Assembly (NCBI RefSeq): GCF_011044495.1
Contig: NZ_CP049143.1
Coordinates: 2,790,001 to 2,854,000 of the forward strand
Length of the DNA: 64,000 nucleotides
Direction of reading: 5' to 3'
Origin: Roseimicrobium sp. ORNL1
Lineage (GTDB): Bacteria > Verrucomicrobiota > Verrucomicrobiia > Verrucomicrobiales > Verrucomicrobiaceae
A program made the position numbers and the translations under genes. How positions within the stretch are numbered: position 1 is the first letter of the stretch; every line of letters begins with the position of its first letter. The notes under the pieces are model-generated. The model saw only the letters and a list, made by a program, of their open reading frames with translations, did no database searches and was not told the DNA's origin. Positions 52,715 through 60,218 of this stretch are shown here, one piece after another.

Positions 52715-53710
52715 AAGCAGCGAAGCAGCAAAGGATTGGATGAATGAATCCATGAAGTGATGCCTCGGAAGAAAAGGAGCGAGGGCTTTCCAGCCCGCCT
52801 CGTTCCACTCGCTCATCACATCACGCATTGTCTGCACTCAGGAAGTCGGGTCTCCTGACCCGGACAGCGTCCGGTGGGTTTTCCAACCCGCCGACTGTCA
52901 GCAAATCGAAGCGATGGCGTAGTGAACCACGACAGCGGAGTGCTGGACAGATGAGGTTAGCCGCAAAAAGACGCAAAAAACTCAAGAAGGTGTGATGGTG
53001 GGGAGCACCAGATCACAGTTCACGGATAGCTTACTCCCATAGCGTTATAGGCTTTCAACACGATGAGAGTGCTGGTCGTTGGATCGTACACCACGAGACA
53101 TTGGGAGGAGCTAAGGCGGATGGTGAACGCCGCTCGTGAGGATACGTCTTTACCGCTGCTCCCATCCAGGATGTAGCCGCTTGATTGGAAACGCTGTTCG
53201 TTAGTCATGGGTTGCCATGCTGCATATCCATTGGCCTTGGGGTCCCAGGCACGAAAGTCTGCATCAGACACCTGGAAGTGATAGTGAATCTCCGGCGACA
53301 TTCCTGTTTTGTGCACGTCTCTGGTCTGCACCCATGAAGATGGTGGGGAAAAACCGAATGTGCGACTGAAGTCCGGTGACTTGCTGTCTGCTCTGCAACA
53401 AGCCAGGCAACACACTGCCAACAAGAGAACGGTGAATACGAAGGAACGAAAGGTAAGCTCAATAGTGCGCATGAGATGGAGTTCGCCTTGCTGGATATGG
53501 CGACGGAGGCCGGAGCTTTGCGAAAGGGTGGAGTGATGTGCTGCCACCCAGTATCAGACCCTTTTGAGTTTTTTGCGTCTTTTTGCGGCTATCTTCATCC
53601 GGCTAACACGCGGTGATCGCGCCGCATGCTGCCATCGCTTCGATTCGCTGATAGCTGGCGGGTAAGAAAACCCGCCGGACGCTGTCCGGTCAGGAGACCC
53701 GACTTCCTGT
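52715..53710. repeat. Mirrored repeats enclosing a small secreted-protein gene
   Basis: R (CAGGAAGTCGGGTCTCCTGA-CC...GGTGGGTTTTCCAACCCGCC, 52839-52893) and S (AGCCGCAAAAAGACGCAAAA, 52959-52978) are mirrored by S' (TTTTTTGCGTCTTTTTGCGG-CT, 53567-53588) and R' (GGCGGGTAAGAAAACCCGCC-GGACGCTGTCCGG...GACTTCCTG, 53659-53710). The loop of the mirror contains the complete gene 53020-53472. An A-type block (GCAGCGAAGCAGCAAAGG) is at 52718-52735. Confidence 0.88.
53020..53472 (-). CDS. Small exported hypothetical protein inside a mirror repeat
   Basis: 150 residues from the ATG at 53472 (MRTIELTFRSFVFTVLLLAVCCLACC), giving a signal peptide with a Cys cluster (CCLACC) that may act as a lipobox. The mature part is acidic/aromatic (FSRTFGFSPPSSWVQTRDVHKTGMSPEIHYHFQVSDADFRAWDPKANGYAAW) and ends in beta strands (AFTIRLSSSQCLVVYDPTTSTLIVLKAYNAMG). 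Family not recognised. It lies exactly between the two halves of a mirrored R-S/S'-R' repeat, so it may have been carried in by that element or captured by it. Confidence 0.7.
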   Translation of the reverse strand: MRTIELTFRSFVFTVLLLAVCCLACCRADSKSPDFSRTFGFSPPSSWVQTRDVHKTGMSPEIHYHFQVSDADFRAWDPKANGYAAWQPMTNEQRFQSSGYILDGSSGKDVSSRAAFTIRLSSSQCLVVYDPTTSTLIVLKAYNAMGVSYP

Positions 53711-53792
53711 CCTGAGGGCGCCGGTCTCGCACCCCACGCACCCGCCAAATCAAAAATCATCAATCACAAATCATAAATCCATCACGCCCTCC

Positions 53793-56700
53793 TCACGGCA
53801 CCGTCACCGGCACCGTGATCACAGAGCTGTTCAGCAGGAAGTTCAGTGTCGGTGTGCCATCAACCTTCAGCGTGTCTCCAGCCGTGGGATTCGGTGTAGG
53901 AGTGGCTGTGTTGTTCAGCGTGCCCTGGATCGTCATCTCGCCCGCTCCTCCGCGCTCAATCGACAGGTGAGATCCTGCGACCGTGTTGGTGATGGTATTC
54001 AAGTTGAAGGCTTTCACCGTCAGTGCTCCTTCATTCCCGCTCACCAGCACGATGCCACCGTTGCCGGCGCCGGTGATGGTGTTGGCCTCGAACAGATTCG
54101 AGTGGATGATGCCGCCCACGGCCTCGCCCAGCGACTGCCACTCGATGCCGGCCCCGCGGCTGTTGGTGATCACATTGGCTGCGGGATTCACCAGCACGTC
54201 CGCCAGATAGCGTGCCTCCACATAGATGCCGCGGCGTTGCGCGTCCGTGATGGCGTTCGCCGACACATGGGCAATCAGGTGGGAGTAGTCGGCGGCAAAC
54301 AGTTGCACGCCATCGCCACCTGAATGAAGGAGGTAGTTGTTCGCCACCTCCGCCCAGATGTATCCCTGGGAATCGGTAGCGAGCCGCACCGCTTCCCCAG
54401 TGGTGTGGGAGATTTCATTGCCCCGGACGTAGGCGGTGATGCCCAGGGCATCATTCCACGAGCGCATGCTCACGCCATATTGCAGGCCGGTCATCGTGTT
54501 ATTCTCCACATGCGCTGTCACCTCCGCAGAGCCATTGGAGTTGATGAGCACACCGCCACTATCCGTAGCACCGGTAAAGGCATTGTCCGAGATCGTGACT
54601 ACCACACTGGCATTGGTCGTGGCAGCAAGGGCGACACCTGTTCCCTTGGGGTTGTAGATCTGGTTGCGCTGGATCACCGCATCAAGCGCGTGGGCGCCGT
54701 TGGATTCAATCTGGATGGCCGTCGTCGGCCTTTCGGGATTGTGGAAGACATTGTCCGTCACCGTCACTCCGGTCAAATCCGTCAGTTGCAGGTTGGAGTT
54801 CGTGAAGACGTTGCCGATGGCGGTGAAGTCCATGGTGGTGCCATCGGTGGGGTGATTGTACATCACAAAGGTGCCGTTGGTGATCTGATTGCCCAGGAAC
54901 TTGAGAGAATTGTCCTGCCCACCGGAACTGGTGCCCTCGATGAGATGGCCCCAGCGTTCGGTCAGGATGTTCCCCTCGAAGGTCAGGTCCATTTTTCCAT
55001 CAGCGTTGTATCTCAGCACGCGGGCGTAGTTTTCATCCGTGACGCTGCGAATCGTATTCCCTGTCACCGTGGCTTCCACCGTGCCGAAGCTGCCGGGGAA
55101 TCCCCTGGCGTCGACATTGATGCCAGAAACGGTGTAGTTGATGGTGTTCCCCGTGATGTTGGCTTTGATCGTGCCGCCGTACCAGGCTGACAGGTTCACG
55201 CCCCAAATGGTTCTCTCGAACACGTTGTTGACGATGTCCGCCTCAATGCTGCCAATGATGGTGAAGAGTTGCACGCCCAATTCATTCGCGATCAGGTTGT
55301 CCTTCACGAGCGTCTTCTCCCCACTCAGGGAACCGCCGGCTTCGACCTTGACCGGTGCGGTCCCATAGAAATGGTTGCCCACGATTTCGCTCTGCTCAAC
55401 CCCTCGGATGTAGAGGGGGCTTGAGTTGAAGTCATATCCGTAGATGCCGATGTACTTTCCCCATTGGGCACTGATGCCATTCGGCGCAGTCACCTTCGGC
55501 CTGGGTCCTGTGCCGAAGGTCCGGCCTCCCAGCCCTGGGATAGGGGTGCCGCTTCCGATGAACTTCACCTGCTGGCTGAAGTTGCTGGGGAGGAAGACAT
55601 CGGCACTGTAGTCCACACCGCCCTGCGTATACACATTCCACACGCGGTTGGTCTGCACAGACTTGGTTCCCGCCAGAGTGCCGCCGGCCACGATGGTATC
55701 AAACGGCTGCTCCGCCGTGCCGGTGCCACTCGCACTGCCCGCGCCGATGCCATTGCCCACGGCCGCCCCGTTGTTCACGAAGACGATGTCCTCCTGCAGC
55801 ACCACGCGCTGCGAGCTCTGCGCCACCACCTTCGTCACGCGCTGCACGGAGGTGTCCACGTCCACCTTCTGCTCAGTGTCATTGCCCACCTTGATGGCTT
55901 CATTCTGTCTCCGCACCGGCTCCACCAGGCGCTCCGCGAGGTGGCGACGACGCGGCGTGAAGGATTCTCCCACACGGTCCCAGAATCCCTTGCCATCGCC
56001 CAGGTCACCCATCTCAAAGGGAATCTCCAGGCGCAGGCCATACAGCCAGTCACTGCCCACGTAGCGCTCGTCTTCATACCACGTCGCATTCAGCACCACC
56101 GCCGGTACCGGGCGCACTTCCACGCCAGCCTTCCAGCCTTCCACATTTCCCGTGCCACCGGTCTGCGGACCAAAGGGTTGATTGTCGAAAGAGTAGTAGC
56201 CACCGATGAAGAACACATCCATCCACCTATCGAGCCCCGGCACCAGCAGCGAGGCCTGCACATCCCAGCCCTCCATGCCTTCCTCATACAGGCGGAAGAG
56301 CTGCTCAATCGTCGTCGTGCTCGTCGTCGTCGTGGCAAGGGTGGTGGTCGTCAGCTCCTGCTGGACGGTATTCCCCGTGGCGAAGGGCTCTCCGCTCACT
56401 TGCTGGCTCAGGCTCGTGCTGCTGTTGGTAAAGGTCTGCTTCGAGCGCTGCTCCAGCACGAGCTTCCGCTCCGTGAGCGGGATGTAGTAGTTCCCCCGAA
56501 TCTCAAAGTACCGCGTGCCAATCTCCGCACCCACGCCGAGCTGCCAGAATTGGTTGTCGATCTCCGTGTCCAGCATGTCGACGAAGAAGTTCGCGCCCAC
56601 ATACACGCCTTCTTCGAAGATGCCCGCTTGATGCCCATCATGCTTCGTCACCGCGCTGACACTCTGTGTGGTGAAGTAGTGCCGCCACCCGAAGCCCAGG

Positions 56701-57053
56701 CTCGCCGCCACTTCTCCTTGCTCACCCCACGAGCTGTAGGGCTCGATGAAAAGGACATCCCCACTGAGCAAACCATCCTGTCCCACCGTGCTGATGACCG
56801 GCAGCACGAGAAACACATTCCCCTCCGTGTACTCATCCGTCGTCTTCACCCCACCGCCGAAGATGCCTGGCAGGCTCCACTGGTCGTGGATGGTCACCGC
56901 CTTCGCGCTCTTCTCATCCGCCTTTACCACTGGTTCCGGCCCCGCCAGGAGCGTTGAACCACTGCCCAGCATCAGCCCCAGCAAGGGCAGAAGCGCAGAG
57001 GCAGGACGACGGAGAAAGGGAAACAAACCGCACAGGGAGAACTGACCGCGCAT
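53793..57053 (-). CDS. Inverse autotransporter (intimin/invasin-type barrel) with beta-helix passenger
   Basis: About 1086 residues from the ATG at 57053 (the frame runs to 57104). After a signal peptide (RRPASALLPLLGLMLGSGSTLLAG) comes an outer-membrane barrel region of about 350 residues with inverse-autotransporter features (GFGWRHYFTTQ, GVYVGANFFVDMLDTEIDNQFWQLGVGAEIGTRYFEIRGNYYIPLT, GWDVQASLLVPGL, DERYVGSDWLYGLRLEIPFEMG). A linker with a Gln/Val run follows, then from about residue 480 a right-handed parallel beta helix of N-x-I/F repeats (ANITGNTINYTVSGINV; AEVANNYLLHSGGDGVQLFA). The passenger is C-terminal to the barrel, as in intimin and not as in classical type V autotransporters. 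Probable surface adhesin or polysaccharide-binding protein. Confidence 0.85.
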   Translation of the reverse strand: MRGQFSLCGLFPFLRRPASALLPLLGLMLGSGSTLLAGPEPVVKADEKSAKAVTIHDQWSLPGIFGGGVKTTDEYTEGNVFLVLPVISTVGQDGLLSGDVLFIEPYSSWGEQGEVAASLGFGWRHYFTTQSVSAVTKHDGHQAGIFEEGVYVGANFFVDMLDTEIDNQFWQLGVGAEIGTRYFEIRGNYYIPLTERKLVLEQRSKQTFTNSSTSLSQQVSGEPFATGNTVQQELTTTTLATTTTSTTTIEQLFRLYEEGMEGWDVQASLLVPGLDRWMDVFFIGGYYSFDNQPFGPQTGGTGNVEGWKAGVEVRPVPAVVLNATWYEDERYVGSDWLYGLRLEIPFEMGDLGDGKGFWDRVGESFTPRRRHLAERLVEPVRRQNEAIKVGNDTEQKVDVDTSVQRVTKVVAQSSQRVVLQEDIVFVNNGAAVGNGIGAGSASGTGTAEQPFDTIVAGGTLAGTKSVQTNRVWNVYTQGGVDYSADVFLPSNFSQQVKFIGSGTPIPGLGGRTFGTGPRPKVTAPNGISAQWGKYIGIYGYDFNSSPLYIRGVEQSEIVGNHFYGTAPVKVEAGGSLSGEKTLVKDNLIANELGVQLFTIIGSIEADIVNNVFERTIWGVNLSAWYGGTIKANITGNTINYTVSGINVDARGFPGSFGTVEATVTGNTIRSVTDENYARVLRYNADGKMDLTFEGNILTERWGHLIEGTSSGGQDNSLKFLGNQITNGTFVMYNHPTDGTTMDFTAIGNVFTNSNLQLTDLTGVTVTDNVFHNPERPTTAIQIESNGAHALDAVIQRNQIYNPKGTGVALAATTNASVVVTISDNAFTGATDSGGVLINSNGSAEVTAHVENNTMTGLQYGVSMRSWNDALGITAYVRGNEISHTTGEAVRLATDSQGYIWAEVANNYLLHSGGDGVQLFAADYSHLIAHVSANAITDAQRRGIYVEARYLADVLVNPAANVITNSRGAGIEWQSLGEAVGGIIHSNLFEANTITGAGNGGIVLVSGNEGALTVKAFNLNTITNTVAGSHLSIERGGAGEMTIQGTLNNTATPTPNPTAGDTLKVDGTPTLNFLLNSSVITVPVTVP

Positions 57054-57227
57054 GGAGAGTTTGGGGGTGTGTTGACGTGACGTGAGTATCTGCCTGAGGC
57101 GCATCCCCCTGTAGGGTAAAGCGGGAGAGGGGACGCGACCCGCCGCCGACTAGACGCCGAGTTGCAAAATGCGCGAATGGGAAAGAGAAAAAATTTTCAG
57201 GCGCCAAACCCGGAGCCAGATCAGATC

Positions 57228-57632
57228 CAGGAAGTCGGGTCTCCTGACCGGACAGCGTCCGGCGGGTTTTCCAACCCGCCTGCCATCAGTGACCGGAGCG
57301 ATTGCGTCATGCATCGGGATAGCGGTATGCGGGCCTGATGAGATTAGCCGCAAAAAGACGCAAAAGACTCAGAAGGGTGATGCAGGTTAACGCTATGTTT
57401 GATGGGGGTGGTGGTTTGTGGCGGGTAGGATTCGGAACATCCGTTCACTTAAGCCTCTTCAACGTGAGGTCACCCATCCTGGACCCTCTTGAGTTTTTTG
57501 CGTCTTTTTGCGGCTAACTTCATCCGGCCAGTACGCCGCTGTCGCGGTTCACTACGCCATCGCTTCGATTCGCAGACAGTCGGCGGGTAAGAAAACCCGC
57601 CGGACGCTGTCCGGTCAGGAGACCCGACTTCC
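57228..57632. repeat. R-S / S'-R' mirror without cargo
   Basis: R at 57230-57282 and S at 57345-57364 are mirrored by S' at 57493-57514 and R' at 57571-57632. The same families and order occur at 52839-53710, but here the loop is only about 130 bp and has no gene. No other gene is seen in 57105-57698. Confidence 0.88.
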
Positions 57633-57635
57633 TAA

Positions 57636-57670
57636 AACAAAAACGGCGCGAGTCACCCCGCGCCGCTTTC
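57636..57670 (-). terminator. Rho-independent terminator of the alpha/beta hydrolase gene
   Basis: On the minus strand GCGGCGCGGGGTGACTCGCG-CCGTTTTTGTTTT: stem CGGCGCG / CGCGCCG with loop GGGTGACT and a following run of T. It lies about 30 bp downstream of the stop codon at 57699. Confidence 0.88.
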
Positions 57671-57698
57671 AAAGTTCAGGACCTTATCCCTCTCCCCC

Positions 57699-58502
57699 CT
57701 AGTGCTTCAACAGCCACTCCGTCGTGCGCGGGTTGAAGTCGCTCAGGCATTCCCAGTGGAAGGCATGGCCGGCGTTGTCATAGAGGTGCAGGTCTGCGCC
57801 GGGAATGCCGGCCGCCACTTCTTCGCTCATCCAGCGGGGCGTGAAGGCATCGTTCTTGCCGCCGATGACGAGCACGGGGCACTTGATGTTCTTCAGCTCA
57901 TTGAGCGTGTTGTGATTCATCGCCGCGGCGGCCTGGGCTTCCATGGCGTGCACCGGTTGCGGAGCGGCGCCGATGGCAGTGCTCTTCAAGTCGTTCTGCA
58001 TGTTGTTCCAGCAGTCGTCGTTGTCGAACCACGGCTTGGTGAAGATGAGCATCTGCACATACTGCATGAACACTTCCGGGCGCATCGTGGCCTTGCAGTT
58101 CATCAGGTGCTGCCAGGTGTAGAGGCCAAAGCGGTCCTGCCGCGCCCAGGTGCACATGAGGATGGCGCTCTGCACCTTGTCCGGATGGCGCAGGGCCAGT
58201 TGCTGTGCCACCACGCTGCCGAGTGAGCAGCCGACGACGCGGGCCTTCTTGATGCCCAGCTTGTCCATGAGACCCGCGTAGTCATCGGCCATCATCGCGG
58301 TGGTGTAAGGGCCTTCCGGTTTGTCGGTCGAGCCCACGCCGCGGTTGTCACCCAGGATGCAGCGGAAGTGCTTCTCCCATGCCTGCGCATGCGCCTCCCA
58401 CACTGCGCCGGGTGCCGTGACGCCCATGATGCAGATCACCGGATCGCCGGAACCGCGTTCTTCATAGGCCATGTTGATACCGTTGGTCTGTACAATGGGC
58501 AT
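57699..58502 (-). CDS. Alpha/beta hydrolase (3-oxoadipate enol-lactonase-like)
   Basis: 267 residues. The strand-turn MPIVQTNGINMAYEERGSGDPVICIMG and oxyanion region (VTAPGAVWEAH) lead to DNRGVGSTDKP, the nucleophile elbow GCSLGS (Ser95 by count), the acid in GGKNDAFTP and the catalytic His in NAGHAFHWE. This order is that of enol-lactonase/haloperoxidase-type hydrolases. Note that the canonical HG of the oxyanion hole is MG here. The substrate cannot be fixed from the sequence; no pca genes are nearby. The gene is alone, with a good terminator downstream. Confidence 0.88.
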   Translation of the reverse strand: MPIVQTNGINMAYEERGSGDPVICIMGVTAPGAVWEAHAQAWEKHFRCILGDNRGVGSTDKPEGPYTTAMMADDYAGLMDKLGIKKARVVGCSLGSVVAQQLALRHPDKVQSAILMCTWARQDRFGLYTWQHLMNCKATMRPEVFMQYVQMLIFTKPWFDNDDCWNNMQNDLKSTAIGAAPQPVHAMEAQAAAAMNHNTLNELKNIKCPVLVIGGKNDAFTPRWMSEEVAAGIPGADLHLYDNAGHAFHWECLSDFNPRTTEWLLKH

Positions 58503-58682
58503 GGGAGGGAGGGGAGTGAGGAGTTACGAGTTGGTGTTATGAGTTAAGAAAATGCCAGGAGTAGGCCAGCAGTCGTCGGTGGCCGATGCAGGGGGCTATA
58601 TGAAACGAAGGGGGAGCGGGCTGCCAAGCGCAAAAAGTGCGTTGGAGGGAAAAACACCGGGGGACAGGGGAGTGCCGGCTAC

Positions 58683-58880
58683 TTGGGATTCAACGCAGAG
58701 ACACAGAGACGCAGAGGAACTTCGGAGACTGAAACTGAGGATACCGTTCTTGGTTCTTGGTTGGTTCAGAGCCTGCATCGTTAGCGGCGTGAACTCCGGA
58801 ATCCCGCCTTCCGGACTCGCATTCCTCAGTCTCCGAAGTTCCTCTGCGTCTCCGTGTCTCTGCGTTGAAGCCAATGCACA
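58683..58880. repeat. Mirrored element (copy 2 of the 32590-32822 family)
   Basis: GGGATTCAACGCAGAGACAC-AGAGACGCAGAGGAACTTCGGAGACTGAAACTGAGG (58685-58741) is mirrored by CCTCAGTCTCCGAAGTTCCT-CTGCGTCTCCGTGTCTCTGCGTTGAAGCC (58825-58874). Both arms and part of the loop (CCTTCCGGACTCGCATT) are shared with 32590-32822. No gene seen in 58503-58923. Confidence 0.88.
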
Positions 58881-58923
58881 CGACCTCGCACCCCTAGGGG
58901 AAGGCCACCACAACCCGGGCTCA

Positions 58924-59241
58924 TCAGCAGCCGGAAAGGCCCATGTTCATGATGATCCAGACATCAAGACTGATGGCGAAGATGGGTAGGAGCGCCATGG
59001 GCAGCCCGCGGATCATCGAGGTCCGCCATCCCATTCTTTTGCGAAACACTGTCGCCAGCAGACCAACCAGAAGAAGGACACCGTTGGCTATCGGTCCCCA
59101 AACCACGGCCATGAAGAAGGCGCCCCAGCTCCTGTCCGCCCAGGCCAGGCACAAGATGACGAGATTCACCAGTATTACGAGGATCACAAACGCCTTCACC
59201 ACCCACTGCTTCTCAGGCAAAGGCATGGATGGCGTTGACAT
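58924..59241 (-). CDS. Small hypothetical membrane protein
   Basis: 105 residues with three predicted membrane helices (about residues 14-34, 40-65 and 80-100) and basic loops (FRKRMGWRTSMIRG). No family recognised. It lies 33 bp downstream of the batE stop on the same strand and may be the last gene of the Bat operon transcript. Confidence 0.6.
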   Translation of the reverse strand: MSTPSMPLPEKQWVVKAFVILVILVNLVILCLAWADRSWGAFFMAVVWGPIANGVLLLVGLLATVFRKRMGWRTSMIRGLPMALLPIFAISLDVWIIMNMGLSGC

Positions 59242-59274
59242 CCTGAACTGCGATCACAACCAAGAACCGCGCCC

Positions 59275-60144
59275 TCAATCCAAATACTTCGCATCAAACG
59301 GCCAGAACGTGCTCAGCGCATCATTCTGCACCCAGCCGCGGATCATCTGGCCGCTGTCCTTGCTGGAGGGGTCTCCGCTCCATGTCTCCACATAGGTCCA
59401 TGCGCCCCGCTCCTCGAGCTTGCGTACCTGGCTGCCGGGAGGAAGGTCGATGACGCGGCCTGCGGTCGTGCTGGCGGCGGTGTAGGACTTGGCGTTCGGC
59501 GAGGTCACGATGGCGAGATCCTTCACCTGGTTGAAGGTCGGACGCAGTCTCCAGCCGATGATGCCCAGCGAACCGCCGACGAGGCCCAGCAGGATCAGCA
59601 GAAGGAAAAGCGTGCGCGCGGCCGCGGAGCGGAACACGAAGCACAGCACCGTGGAAAAGACGATGGCCCAAAGGGAGATCACCACGATGCGCATCCATTG
59701 CGGACGCGTTAGCAGCGAGGAGTATTGATCCCCCACGTGGTTGGCCGAGAAGGCGAGGTTCCCCGTTTTTCCACGGATGTGGGTGAGATTCTGCACCGTC
59801 TCCGGCGAGGGTGGGGGGAAGAGCGCCGCGCGCATGTACCACAGCGCCGCGCGTCCCAGGTCACCCTGGCGGTAGCGGGTGTGCCCCATGAGTTGGAAGA
59901 GCTGCGGGCTGACCTTGCCCTTATCCAGCGAATCCTTCAGCAGGGATTCGGAGAGGTACTGCGCCTTCTTGAAGTCACCTTTTTCAAAGGCCACGCGCGC
60001 ATCTTCATAGCGCTTCGCCAGTTCCTCGGAGTTCTCCGTGTCCGCCGCAGGGGTGGCAGCCTGCAAGGCCGCGCCACCCCAGGCCAGCGGCAGGAGCACC
60101 AGTGCGGCGAGGAGACGGAGCCAGGTCTTCAGGGTCGACGGCAT
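59275..60144 (-). CDS. batE: BatE-like protein (TPR plus SH3 domain)
   Basis: About 289 residues from the ATG at 60144 (MPSTLKTWLRLLAALVLLPLAWG, signal peptide/anchor); the frame is open to 60210. Residues 40-130 carry two tetratricopeptide-like repeats (YEDARVAFEKGDFKKAQYLSESLL; QLMGHTRYRQGDLGRAALWYMRAALFPP). Two transmembrane helices follow (IVVISLWAIVFSTVLCFVF; LFLLLILLGLVGGSLGIIGW), then a bacterial SH3-like domain (AIVTSPNAKSYTAAS...VIDLPPGSQVRKLEERGAWTYVET). This layout is BatE of the Bacteroides aerotolerance operon, and the gene directly follows batD (74 bp). Confidence 0.88.
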   Translation of the reverse strand: MPSTLKTWLRLLAALVLLPLAWGGAALQAATPAADTENSEELAKRYEDARVAFEKGDFKKAQYLSESLLKDSLDKGKVSPQLFQLMGHTRYRQGDLGRAALWYMRAALFPPPSPETVQNLTHIRGKTGNLAFSANHVGDQYSSLLTRPQWMRIVVISLWAIVFSTVLCFVFRSAAARTLFLLLILLGLVGGSLGIIGWRLRPTFNQVKDLAIVTSPNAKSYTAASTTAGRVIDLPPGSQVRKLEERGAWTYVETWSGDPSSKDSGQMIRGWVQNDALSTFWPFDAKYLD

Positions 60145-60218
60145 CGTGGAGGTGGATGCGGACTCGGGGCCAGATTCGGCAGCAGTGTAAAAAGAAACGC
60201 GCATGCGCATGATGATGC

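Noticed and set aside
51033-52808. 591-residue open frame opposite the exported propeller-like protein
   Set aside because: Shadow frame; the plus-strand protein has a signal peptide and internal repeats.
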